Assembly: GCA_030042375.1 (NCBI GenBank)
Contig: JASHZU010000233.1
Span: forward strand, 1 to 5,185
DNA from: Verrucomicrobiia bacterium
GTDB lineage: Bacteria; Verrucomicrobiota; Verrucomicrobiae; Limisphaerales; UBA11358
Length of the DNA: 5,185 bases
Reading direction: 5' to 3'
Shown here in pieces: positions 1 through 5,185 of the stretch (position 1 is the stretch's first letter; each line of letters opens with the position of its first letter). Below the pieces are notes generated by a model, which was not told where the DNA came from, searched no databases, and saw only the letters and a program-made list of their open reading frames with translations. The position numbers and the translations under genes are program-made.

Positions 1-863
1 TGGGCCTGCACCATCACATCCCATGCATGAAGTGCCATTACTGCCGGCATCGCGCCTTTGCCCAATGCCTCACCTACAAGCGCACCGGCATCACCGCCGG
101 GTTTGAGCCGGCCGGCGGCGGTTACGCCGAATACGTCCGCGTGATGCCCTTCGTCCTGCCGGGTGTCGTGAAAATTCCCGCCAAAAATAGCTTCGAAGAA
201 GCCGCCATGCTTGAGCCGCTCAACACCGTGCTCAAAGCCGTTAATCGCCTCAACATTCTTCGCGGTGACCGCGTGCTTGTGGCGGGGCAGGGGCCTATCG
301 GTCTCATGTTCACCAAACTTTTAAAACTTCGCGGCGTCAACGTCCTCGCCACCGACCTGCTCGATTCGCGCCTTGCGCTCGCCAAAAAATTCGGTGCCAG
401 GTGGACCATTAATTTGAGCAAACCCAATAGCGGGGTGGGCAGTCTGCCCCGCTCGGCAGCCGTTCCTGCGAGCCGCACCGGTTTTCTCGACGCCGCCATC
501 ATTGCCGTCCCGTCCGACGATGCCGTCCGCCAATCGCTCGAGTTCATTCGCGGCGGCGGACAGGTCCTGCTCTTTGCCCACACCAAACGCGCCGCAAAAC
601 CCGGCCAAGGCAAGGGAAATCCTTCCTCCGATTATTTTCCATTGGATCTTGCCTCCGTTTGCCTGGACGAAAAAGACCTCATTGGCAGCTACTCAGCCGA
701 TTTCACTATCCAGGATGAAGTCGCGCGTCTCATCTTCTCGCGCCAGTTCGATATGCGCAAACTCATCACGCACCGCTTTCCTTTGGAAAAAACCGCCAAT
801 GCCATCGCCTTGGCCTCTCATCCCACGGAAGACTCCCTTAAAATTGTGGTGACACTTCAGTAG
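1..863 (+). CDS. zinc-dependent medium-chain alcohol/polyol dehydrogenase, 5' partial
   Basis: This is the C-terminal part of a cytosolic medium-chain dehydrogenase/reductase that should oxidise an alcohol, polyol or amino-alcohol with NAD+. The frame is open from position 3, the first complete codon, so the ATG at 27 is internal and the true start is upstream. In residues counted from position 3, Cys8, Cys11, Cys14 and Cys22 form the C-x2-C-x2-C-x7-C structural-zinc lobe. Glu71 in EPLNTVLKAV matches the conserved Glu of the sorbitol/threonine dehydrogenase branch. GQGPIG (95-100) is the Rossmann nucleotide loop, and Asp118 at the end of the second strand favours NAD over NADP. The catalytic Cys and His lie outside the window. 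Two stretches fit the family poorly: about residues 139-160, which overlap a DNA hairpin, and a Lys/Gly-rich loop near 192-208. The substrate cannot be assigned; sorbitol, threonine and butanediol dehydrogenases are all possible. The gene ends in TAG at 861-863. Confidence 0.92.
   Translation, partial: GLHHHIPCMKCHYCRHRAFAQCLTYKRTGITAGFEPAGGGYAEYVRVMPFVLPGVVKIPAKNSFEEAAMLEPLNTVLKAVNRLNILRGDRVLVAGQGPIGLMFTKLLKLRGVNVLATDLLDSRLALAKKFGARWTINLSKPNSGVGSLPRSAAVPASRTGFLDAAIIAVPSDDAVRQSLEFIRGGGQVLLFAHTKRAAKPGQGKGNPSSDYFPLDLASVCLDEKDLIGSYSADFTIQDEVARLIFSRQFDMRKLITHRFPLEKTANAIALASHPTEDSLKIVVTLQ
429..480. repeat. GC-rich hairpin embedded in the dehydrogenase gene
   Basis: Positions 429-435 (AGCGGGG) pair perfectly with 447-453 (CCCCGCT). 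Alternatively GGGCA at 437-441 pairs with TGCCC at 445-449 around a 3-nt loop. A further short pair, CGGC at 454-457 with GCCG at 472-475, follows. The segment falls where dehydrogenases of this family normally have a variable link between the second nucleotide-binding strand and the next helix, and it encodes a Gly/Ser/Ala/Pro/Arg-rich peptide with little resemblance to that family. This would fit a small palindromic element held in frame. Chance GC-rich pairing in a GC-rich gene is the alternative. Confidence 0.35.
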
Positions 864-902
864 CCGCCGATGCAAAGACCCGAGGACTACGGAATAAAAA
901 GA

Positions 903-2012
903 CTACCGTGATGCCTCGTTATCGCCGGAACCGCCTGTCTCGCTGGGATCCGGCTTCACTCCGGCGTTGTTGTCCTCTGGTGTGTTGGGCATTAACGGTG
1001 CATTTGGATCCCCATCGTTCTGCATCGCCGCCTTCTGTGCCGAGATGAGTGCATTGATGTCATCTCCCGAAAGCCCACTCGGATTGGAAGTAAAACCGTT
1101 ATTATTGTTTAAAGTATTGTTATTATTATTGTTGTTATAGCTGCCGTTAAATTGACCGGCAGGATTGAAATTATTATTGTTGCCATTCGGGTTGTTCCCA
1201 TTATTCCCAAAGCGTTGCATAAAACGCGCCCGAAGCGCCGGGGGCATGTTGGCCGGGTTCGGCCCTCCGAACCTTCGCATAAACGGATTATTCGGCGGTG
1301 GTGGGCCTCCTCCTTCCGAACCCCCGCCCGAGGCTGTTCCTGCCTGCAACGGGATTTCCTGCGTCACCCCGTGATTATTAAACGTCACGAGCCCCTTATT
1401 CACGTCAATATGCACCACGTCCACGTCGTCCTGTCCCTCGCCCTCCGTCAACATGTACGATTCATCCTGCGGCGGCTTATTGTCTCTCACCACGCCGGCC
1501 ACTTTGTACAAGGCCTCGGCCGGCCCCAAAATCGTCGTGATTCCCGTCAATGTAATCTTCGGCGGCGGCGGGCCGCTGTCTTGATCCGGTTGCGCCACTT
1601 GGATCGGGTTTAACCCAAAAACATTCCGCGCCACGATGGACGCATAAGGATTGTTCGGTTCCGATGTGTCTGATGGGGTATAACCGCTCGATGCGCCAGC
1701 CGTCGGAGCATCATTTAACTGCGGAACTGCGCCCCGCGGCGGGACACCCGGTTCCCCCTGTGGAACAGCAAGGCCATGATGTGGGAAGGTGCTAAGGGAC
1801 GGGTTTTTTCCTTGAAGCCCCTGAAGATGAAGCCTCTGTTGACGAATTTTCTCCAGGATTTCTTTTCTTTTCTGGATTGCCTCCGGGCTGAGGCTGGGTG
1901 GGCCGGCCATCCCGGGCGCGTCTGGGACGGGCGCACCACTGTCCGCGCGCGCCATGGCACACAATGCCATAACGCACGCAAGGCAAATCAAAAATGTTCC
2001 GCTGCGCTTCAT
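903..2012 (-). CDS. exported Pro/Asn-rich protein with a small GspC/PilP-like central domain
   Basis: I do not recognise a named family. I chose the ATG at 2012-2010 (369 aa); a GTG immediately before it would add one residue, and numbering here starts at that GTG. Residues 3-24 form a signal peptide: Met-Lys-Arg, a hydrophobic core, then an ARA cleavage site before Asp25, with no lipobox. Residues 43-66 are a short charged, probably helical stretch. A folded domain at about 122-224 carries RNVFGL (130-135) and a beta-rich segment starting KITLTGI; it is bounded by Pro4 runs at 149-152 and 238-241. RNVFGL followed by short strands recalls the RNLFG region of GspC and related periplasmic secretion proteins; this is weak inference, and no transmembrane anchor like GspC's is visible. 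Residues 271-306 contain 22 Asn, and the tail is acidic. No Shine-Dalgarno is seen at the start. The TPR membrane protein gene lies 104 nt upstream on the same strand, so co-transcription is possible. The product likely acts in the periplasm or outside the cell. Confidence 0.82.
   Translation of the reverse strand: MKRSGTFLICLACVMALCAMARADSGAPVPDAPGMAGPPSLSPEAIQKRKEILEKIRQQRLHLQGLQGKNPSLSTFPHHGLAVPQGEPGVPPRGAVPQLNDAPTAGASSGYTPSDTSEPNNPYASIVARNVFGLNPIQVAQPDQDSGPPPPKITLTGITTILGPAEALYKVAGVVRDNKPPQDESYMLTEGEGQDDVDVVHIDVNKGLVTFNNHGVTQEIPLQAGTASGGGSEGGGPPPPNNPFMRRFGGPNPANMPPALRARFMQRFGNNGNNPNGNNNNFNPAGQFNGSYNNNNNNNTLNNNNGFTSNPSGLSGDDINALISAQKAAMQNDGDPNAPLMPNTPEDNNAGVKPDPSETGGSGDNEASR
1098..1205 (-). 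repeat. AAT/AAC codon tract encoding an Asn-rich region
   Basis: On the minus strand this stretch is largely AAT and AAC codons, encoding 22 Asn in 36 residues, including a run of seven at 1116-1136 and a run of four at 1098-1109. The two codons are mixed, so it is not a pure trinucleotide microsatellite, but the DNA is repetitive enough to allow slippage in steps of three. It lies in the C-terminal half of the exported protein, outside the predicted folded domain, and should be disordered and tolerant of length change. Confidence 0.75.
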
Positions 2013-2116
2013 CACTTAACTTATGGTATAGCTTTTCAGCCTCAATTTCAAACACCAATCCGGTGATTTAGTTGCGAAAATTTACTCATTATCCTCTGCC
2101 AAGTTTTCCCCTTAAA

Positions 2117-3982
2117 TCAGTTGCTTCCCGGCGCTTCATGATACGCCTGGTGTGCCTTGTAAAGTTGCAAAAGCTCCTGGTTTTTTTTGGCCAGTATTGT
2201 TTCCCCATTCTGCTGTGCATTCGCAATTGCCTTTTGGGCCATGGCCACGGCATCGTCAAACCGCCCGGCCTCCGCATATGCCGCCGCCAGCGTTCCCATC
2301 ACAATCGTTTGCTTGTAATCCGTCAGTTCGCACGCCCGTTCGGCCAATTGCACGGCCCGTGCGCCGTTGCGGATATTTTCATCCGGATTAGTGGCCAGGT
2401 CCCATGCCAAATCATTCAACGCGTTGACCGAATCCGGTTTCTCGCTCAAAGCCGCTTCCAGGAATGGCACCGCCTCATCCGGATGCCCCAGCAGGGTCAA
2501 CGCATTCGCCAGCGCCATGTTCTGGGTGTAATCATCGGGCCTCCATCCTCCGTCTTCCGCAGCCATTTGATACTCCTCCAATCCCGCTCGCGTATAGCCA
2601 GCCATGCCCAAACATGCTCCCAATTGATAATGGATCATGTTTTCAAATGGCGCGATCGCCAGTGCCATTCGATAATGGACCGCTGCTTCGCGGAAGTTTT
2701 TTTGCATTTCCAGCCCGGTGGCCAGGTCCATTTGCGCCAGGAAATTGTCCCCCGTTACCGCAACCGTTCGCTCGAAAAGAGTAACCGTGTCCTTCCAGTA
2801 CGCCAGTTGCGTGCGCGTTAAAAGGATGCAGGCCCCCAGGACGGCCGCCGCTGCCAGGCCCGCCAAATATTTAAAAACCGCGCGGCTTGCCGCCCATTCG
2901 GAAACCAGCCACGTTATCGCCATGACCGGTCCAATCATTGTCAGGTACGTATGGCGGTCCGCCATGCTTTGCCAGCCGATTTGCACCAGGCCAATGACCG
3001 GCACCATCGTCCCCAGATACCAAAACCAGCCCACGGCCAGATAAGGACGGCGAGAACGCTCCAGGATGCACAGCGCTGAAACCGCCAACAACAACAGCGC
3101 CGCCAGTATTACCTCAACATTGTCAAAACTTTCGGGAAAAGGATAAACCACTGCCAGATCGGATGGCCAAACCAATTTGCCCAGATAATTAATGTAACTC
3201 AGGATGACGTTGCCCATGCGGTTGGCCACGCTAAGGTTCTGGAGTGTCCTCACATCCGCATGCGCTTCGTGAACCCAAAATGTCAGCCCGCAGAAAACGA
3301 CCATCAGGATAAAGAAAGGGATTTTTTCCACCAGCAACGCCCGCAGGGTTGCGCGATTCAACCGTTGCAACGGCCAGAAATCCAGCAGCAACAGCAAAAA
3401 GGGCAACGTCACCACCGTCGCCTTGCTCAACAGGCTCAATACGAAAAACAATAGCGCGAGAATGTAATTCCGCCGGGGCGAACGCCCTGCTGCTGTGCCC
3501 TCTGTTTTCGCTTTGGCATATCCCGCATAGCAGTACAATGACAGCAGCATGAAGAACATGAAGAACACATCCTTCCGCTCGGCGATCCACGCCACCGATT
3601 CCACCCGCAACGGGTGCCAGGCAAAAATCCCCGCTACGATGGCGCTGCGCCAGGTGGCTGCGGTCAATCGAAACAGCATCAGGAATAGCAGGGCCGCGTT
3701 CGCCGCATGAAAGAAGATGTTTACCAAATGCTCTGCCCCCGGATTATATCCCCAAAAACTGCGTGTAATGAGGAACGACAGCGTCGTGATGGGATGCCAG
3801 TTTGAAGCCACCACCCCCGTCATCGCCCAGGCCAGCCCATGCCAATTCAGCCCCTCGGCCACTTCGGTGCTCATGACGAACAAAGGATCGTCAATATAAA
3901 CCGCATCGAAATGCCCCGCCGGCCAGTAAATTGCCAGGGTAATGCCTGCCAGCAACAGGCAGATGGATATTCTTAACTGCAC
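2117..3982 (-). CDS. polytopic GT-C-like glycosyltransferase with C-terminal TPR repeats (DUF1736/TMTC-like)
   Basis: This 621-residue inner-membrane protein resembles the bacterial relatives of the eukaryotic TMTC O-mannosyltransferases, which transfer sugar from a lipid carrier to exported protein. About ten hydrophobic segments fall at 4-22, 87-104, 111-123, 137-155, 172-200, 221-238, 289-306, 315-333, 345-361 and 370-389. Family motifs I recognise are the acidic pair in the first outer loop (YIDDP, Asp31-Asp32, the usual GT-C catalytic position), NWHPITTLSF (61-70), HPLRVESVAWIAERKD (123-138), SKATVVTLPF (186-195), NYLGKLVWPSDLAVVYP (265-281) and SMADRHTYLTMIGP (339-352). Residues 413-594 hold about four to five TPR units, such as NFREAAVHYRMALAIAP and HPDEAVPFLEAALSEKPDS, which usually bind partners or substrate. 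The GTG start at 3982 follows an in-frame TGA 12 nt upstream, and the next in-frame ATG would remove the first membrane segment and Asp31-Asp32. No Shine-Dalgarno is visible. The fold and family are fairly secure; activity, donor and acceptor are not. Confidence 0.88.
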   Translation of the reverse strand: MQLRISICLLLAGITLAIYWPAGHFDAVYIDDPLFVMSTEVAEGLNWHGLAWAMTGVVASNWHPITTLSFLITRSFWGYNPGAEHLVNIFFHAANAALLFLMLFRLTAATWRSAIVAGIFAWHPLRVESVAWIAERKDVFFMFFMLLSLYCYAGYAKAKTEGTAAGRSPRRNYILALLFFVLSLLSKATVVTLPFLLLLLDFWPLQRLNRATLRALLVEKIPFFILMVVFCGLTFWVHEAHADVRTLQNLSVANRMGNVILSYINYLGKLVWPSDLAVVYPFPESFDNVEVILAALLLLAVSALCILERSRRPYLAVGWFWYLGTMVPVIGLVQIGWQSMADRHTYLTMIGPVMAITWLVSEWAASRAVFKYLAGLAAAAVLGACILLTRTQLAYWKDTVTLFERTVAVTGDNFLAQMDLATGLEMQKNFREAAVHYRMALAIAPFENMIHYQLGACLGMAGYTRAGLEEYQMAAEDGGWRPDDYTQNMALANALTLLGHPDEAVPFLEAALSEKPDSVNALNDLAWDLATNPDENIRNGARAVQLAERACELTDYKQTIVMGTLAAAYAEAGRFDDAVAMAQKAIANAQQNGETILAKKNQELLQLYKAHQAYHEAPGSN

Positions 3983-4044
3983 GATTTCGATTCAAAATGA
4001 AGAATTAACCTCGAATAATCAATCTTTCCATACGTGGCAAAGGC

Positions 4045-4172
4045 GGACCCGTCCTCCATAGCTCTTTCTCGGCTTGCCGACTTGTCCGTCATAGCTTCAG
4101 CTACGATGGAAGCCTCGGTGTTGGTGGCGGCAGGCATCCTTGCCTGCTGTAGAACCGGGCCTCCGGCCCGGT
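4045..4172. repeat. array of consecutive palindromes (REP-like intergenic element)
   Basis: Five inverted repeats follow each other in 128 nt. They are GGAC-cc-GTCC (4045-4054); TCGGC-tt-GCCGA (4069-4080); arms 4086-4096 and 4099-4109, 11 bp with one mismatch and one G:T; GCAGGCA-tcct-TGCCTGC (4130-4147), extendable by G:T and C:G pairs to 4127-4150; and ACCGGGCC-tcc-GGCCCGGT (4154-4172). A direct near-repeat is also present: 4051-4063 and 4084-4096 match at 11 of 13 positions around a shared CATAGCT, and the right arm at 4099-4109 carries a related version inverted. Repeated palindromes in a gap suggest a dispersed non-autonomous element or REP cluster. Its copy number in the genome cannot be seen from here. 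As RNA it would fold strongly on either strand. Confidence 0.7.
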
Positions 4173-4202
4173 GGAACTTCTGTCGATTATGCAAGTGTCT
4201 TG

Positions 4203-4226
4203 TCCTGCGGTCCCGCTTTTTCAGGA
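4203..4226. repeat. imperfect nested palindrome
   Basis: TCCTG at 4203-4207 pairs with CAGGA at 4222-4226, and inside this GCGG at 4207-4210 can alternatively pair with CCGC at 4213-4216, which is followed by five T residues. The inner stem-plus-T-run looks superficially like a terminator but is only 4 bp with a 2-nt loop, and no plus-strand gene lies upstream for it to end. It is probably part of the same repeat cassette as the palindrome array to its left. Confidence 0.35.
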
Positions 4227-4230
4227 TCAT

Positions 4231-4271
4231 CTCTGTGCCCCTCTGTGACTCTGTGGCTAAAACTCTGTGGC
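4231..4271. repeat. CTCTGTG short-repeat cluster
   Basis: The heptamer CTCTGTG occurs four times, at 4231, 4241, 4249 and 4263, with start spacings of 10, 8 and 14 nt. The last two lie within a longer direct repeat, ACTCTGTGGC, at 4248-4257 and 4262-4271. On the opposite strand it reads CACAGAG. From memory, CACAGAG-rich runs recur between genes in Verrucomicrobiota and some other phyla and often create spurious short open frames. I know of no established function. The spacing is too irregular for a CRISPR or an iteron array. Confidence 0.65.
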
Positions 4272-4297
4272 AAAATCTGCTCCTTGCGCAAAAATAG

Positions 4298-4340
4298 CCA
4301 AAAAAGTGTCCACTTTTTGGAAAAAACCATTGATTTTTCC
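4298..4340. repeat. two overlapping A/T-tract hairpins
   Basis: The first hairpin pairs CC 4298-4299, AAAAA 4301-4305 and GTG 4306-4308 with CAC 4311-4313, TTTTT 4314-4318 and GG 4319-4320, leaving one bulged A and a 2-nt loop. The second pairs GGAAAAA 4319-4325 with TTTTTCC 4334-4340 around an 8-nt loop. They share GG 4319-4320, so both cannot form completely at once. Their near symmetry makes them look like a bidirectional terminator, but no gene points into the region from either side. A transcription insulator, an attenuator-like switch or simple AT-rich chance are the options. Confidence 0.4.
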
Positions 4341-4450
4341 ACTGGACCGGCCATGGCACATTTGGGACATTGGTGGGAAATGCCTGTAAATCCTAACAAA
4401 TAAACACTTTTAATGGAGTCAAAAACGTTCAAAAAAAGTTAAAAATTGTA

Positions 4451-4479
4451 TTGACACAGGCTGGTCTTTCTGCGAAATT
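4451..4479 (+). promoter_or_regulatory. candidate sigma-70-type promoter for the secreted protein gene
   Basis: A perfect -35 consensus TTGACA lies at 4451-4456. With a 17-nt spacer the -10 hexamer would be GAAATT at 4474-4479. That matches TATAAT at only three of six positions, but TGC directly precedes it, giving an extended -10 (TGn) motif. Transcription would then start near 4486 and leave an untranslated leader of about 40 nt before the ATG at 4528. The orientation and distance suit the downstream gene; the poor -10 keeps confidence moderate. Confidence 0.4.
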
Positions 4480-4500
4480 GACCGCACACACAGGATAGTA

Positions 4501-4527
4501 CAGAAACAACAACAACAATCAAAAAAA
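4501..4527 (+). promoter_or_regulatory. CAA-rich leader without a Shine-Dalgarno sequence
   Basis: The 27 nt before the start codon contain four perfect CAA repeats (4507-4518) and end in an eight-A run that includes the A of the ATG. No GGAGG-like sequence is present in the ribosome-binding window. The first codons continue the pattern (AGA ACA ACA ACA). Such a stretch should be unstructured, a property known to allow initiation without Shine-Dalgarno pairing. That this leader works so is inferred. Confidence 0.45.
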
Positions 4528-5185
4528 ATGAGAACAACAACACTATTGATTGCTGCCGCCGCGCTTGCCGCAGCCGTCACCTCTTCCCAGGCGCAAACAG
4601 TTTACTCCCAAAACATCGTCGGTTATGTGAATCAAACATTCCAGACAGCAGGTGGCAGTTATTTTGTTTCACCTCCCTTGTTTCAATCGACGAACTCGAT
4701 TGAAAATCTGATGGGTAGTGCATTGCAGTCCGGCGATGACGTGCTCATCTGGAACGGCTTAAGCTATAATATCGCCTACTACATTGGGCCTGGCAACGGC
4801 AACCCTGTGGGTGAGGATTGGGATGACGTCAATTTTAACCCCGAAGCTTCACCGGTGGTGACTCCCGGACAGGGCTTCTTTTATCAAACAACTTCAGGTT
4901 CTGTTGAAACGAATACATGGACCGGCTCCTGTGTCTTGAGCAATGAGATTTCGTTCCCCACGGCTGGCGGCAGCTATGCAGTCGGTTCAGCCGTCCCCAT
5001 CGCGGATAATCTCGAAGACACGAATATCAACCTGCCTCTCCAATCAGGTGACGACGTTCTCCTGTGGAACGGCTTGAGCTACACAATTGCCTACTACATT
5101 GGGCCTGGCAACGGCAACCCGGTCGGTGAAGATTGGGATGACGTTAATTTTAACCCGGAAGCTGCCCCGACTGTTACCATTGGTC
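4528..5185 (+). CDS. secreted protein built of duplicated ~105-residue domains, 3' partial
   Basis: This frame opens at ATG 4528 and runs past the right edge with no stop, giving 219 visible residues. Residues 1-22 are a signal peptide: Arg, a Leu/Ala-rich core, then SSQA before Gln23. The mature start QTVYSQNIVGYVN (23-35) matches a motif I recall at the mature N-terminus of many secreted Verrucomicrobiota proteins. A domain at about 40-144 is repeated from 145 with a 105-residue offset. The best-kept blocks, 67-114 and 172-219, agree at 43 of 48 residues and share NGLSY, IAYYIGPGNGNPVGEDWDD and VNFNPEA. They are rich in Gly, Asn, Asp and aromatics, with only one Cys, typical of extracellular beta-structured domains; the Asp/Asn clusters could bind calcium, but no canonical Ca motif is clear. 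The number of copies and any C-terminal sorting signal, such as PEP-CTERM, lie outside the window. The function is unknown; surface or matrix protein is the likeliest guess. Confidence 0.85.
   Translation, partial: MRTTTLLIAAAALAAAVTSSQAQTVYSQNIVGYVNQTFQTAGGSYFVSPPLFQSTNSIENLMGSALQSGDDVLIWNGLSYNIAYYIGPGNGNPVGEDWDDVNFNPEASPVVTPGQGFFYQTTSGSVETNTWTGSCVLSNEISFPTAGGSYAVGSAVPIADNLEDTNINLPLQSGDDVLLWNGLSYTIAYYIGPGNGNPVGEDWDDVNFNPEAAPTVTIG
4645..5185 (+). repeat. 315-nt tandem domain duplication within the secreted protein gene
   Basis: Copy one covers about 4645-4959 and copy two begins at 4960 and is cut by the window end. The offset is exactly 315 nt, so the frame is kept. Positions 4774-4805 and 5089-5120 are identical for 32 nt, while neighbouring positions differ mostly at third codon bases. 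The first third of the domain has diverged more, keeping mainly TAGGSY. This suggests either an unevenly conserved duplication or gene conversion of the central block. Confidence 0.88.

Larger units (their letters stand above)
3983..4527. other. divergent non-coding region
   Basis: This 545-nt gap lies between two divergently oriented genes. It has three parts: a palindrome-dense, GC-rich block at about 4045-4226 next to the TPR membrane gene; a CTCTGTG repeat cluster at 4231-4271; and an AT-rich block at about 4290-4527 with A/T-tract hairpins and a candidate promoter for the rightward gene. Several open frames of 80-130 codons cross it on both strands, but their translations run through the palindromes and repeats, show no domain or signal peptide, and conflict with one another. 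I judge the region to be non-coding. Confidence 0.75.

Noticed and set aside
122..613. 163-codon minus-strand open frame opposite the dehydrogenase
   Set aside because: The plus-strand frame has the zinc and Rossmann motifs; the antisense product has none.
864..902. Terminator between the convergent dehydrogenase and exported-protein genes
   Set aside because: Only a 4-bp GTAG/CTAC pairing is visible and there is no adjacent T run in a suitable place on either strand.
2025..2051. Possible promoter for the exported protein gene (TTGAAA at 2051-2046, TATACC at 2030-2025, minus strand)
   Set aside because: The spacer is only 15 nt and the implied start would leave almost no leader before the ATG; too weak to annotate, although a short-leader transcript is not excluded.
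1792..2058. 88-codon minus-strand frame starting upstream of the exported protein gene
   Set aside because: Its first ~16 residues look plausible, but it starts with TTG, then runs out of frame through the signal peptide and N-terminus of the real gene and ends in low-quality sequence.
2072..2821. 249-codon plus-strand open frame opposite the TPR region
   Set aside because: It is antisense to a gene with clear family motifs; its composition (rich in Arg, Gln, His) is typical of a shadow frame.
4231..4271. CRISPR-like or iteron array
   Set aside because: Repeats are only 7-10 nt with irregular spacing of 8 to 14 nt and no spacers, cas genes or replication gene nearby.
3973..4359. 128-codon open frame on the minus strand in the intergenic region
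   Set aside because: It overlaps the start of the membrane-protein gene and reads through the palindromes and CTCTGTG repeats; the translation (with segments such as ATESQRGTE) looks like a repeat artefact, without domain or signal peptide.
4354..4372. Sigma-54-like TGGCAC sequence
   Set aside because: The required GC-containing -12 element is missing at the correct spacing.
4034..4403. Two 87-codon plus-strand open frames (4034-4297 and 4140-4403)
   Set aside because: They overlap each other in different frames, are built from the same repeats, and show no recognisable protein features.

Overview
The window looks like chromosomal DNA from a Verrucomicrobiota bacterium, probably of the Limisphaerales/Pedosphaera type. 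No marker gene proves this. The clues are: a secreted protein whose mature start carries the VYSxNxVGYVN-like motif I associate with that phylum; a DUF1736/TMTC-like membrane-TPR protein of the kind abundant in Verrucomicrobiota and Planctomycetota; starts without a Shine-Dalgarno sequence; and an intergenic region packed with palindromes and CTCTGTG repeats. The assignment rests on remembered family features, not on a search.

Layout. Positions 1-863 (+) hold the C-terminal three quarters of a zinc-dependent medium-chain alcohol/polyol dehydrogenase; its start lies left of the window. A 39-nt convergent gap with no clear terminator separates it from two minus-strand genes. Read in transcription order, these are a large GT-C-like membrane protein with C-terminal TPRs (3982 to 2117, GTG start) and, 104 nt downstream, an exported Pro/Asn-rich protein with a small central domain that faintly resembles the GspC/PilP periplasmic domains (2012 to 903). 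They may form a two-gene unit. Positions 3983-4527 are a 545-nt divergent non-coding region with three parts: a palindrome array next to the membrane-protein gene, a cluster of CTCTGTG repeats, and an AT-rich stretch with A/T-tract hairpins and a candidate TTGACA promoter. From 4528 (+) a secreted protein begins and runs off the right edge; the visible 219 residues contain one 105-residue domain and most of a near-identical second copy.

How the genes may work together. The dehydrogenase looks like an independent metabolic enzyme. The other three genes all concern the membrane or cell exterior: a probable lipid-linked-sugar glycosyltransferase, an exported low-complexity protein, and a repeat-built secreted protein. 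A glycosyltransferase modifying exported proteins is possible but only inferred from proximity. I see no RNA gene, CRISPR array, transposase, phage gene or defence system. The least explained parts are the divergent intergenic region and the tandem-domain secreted protein.
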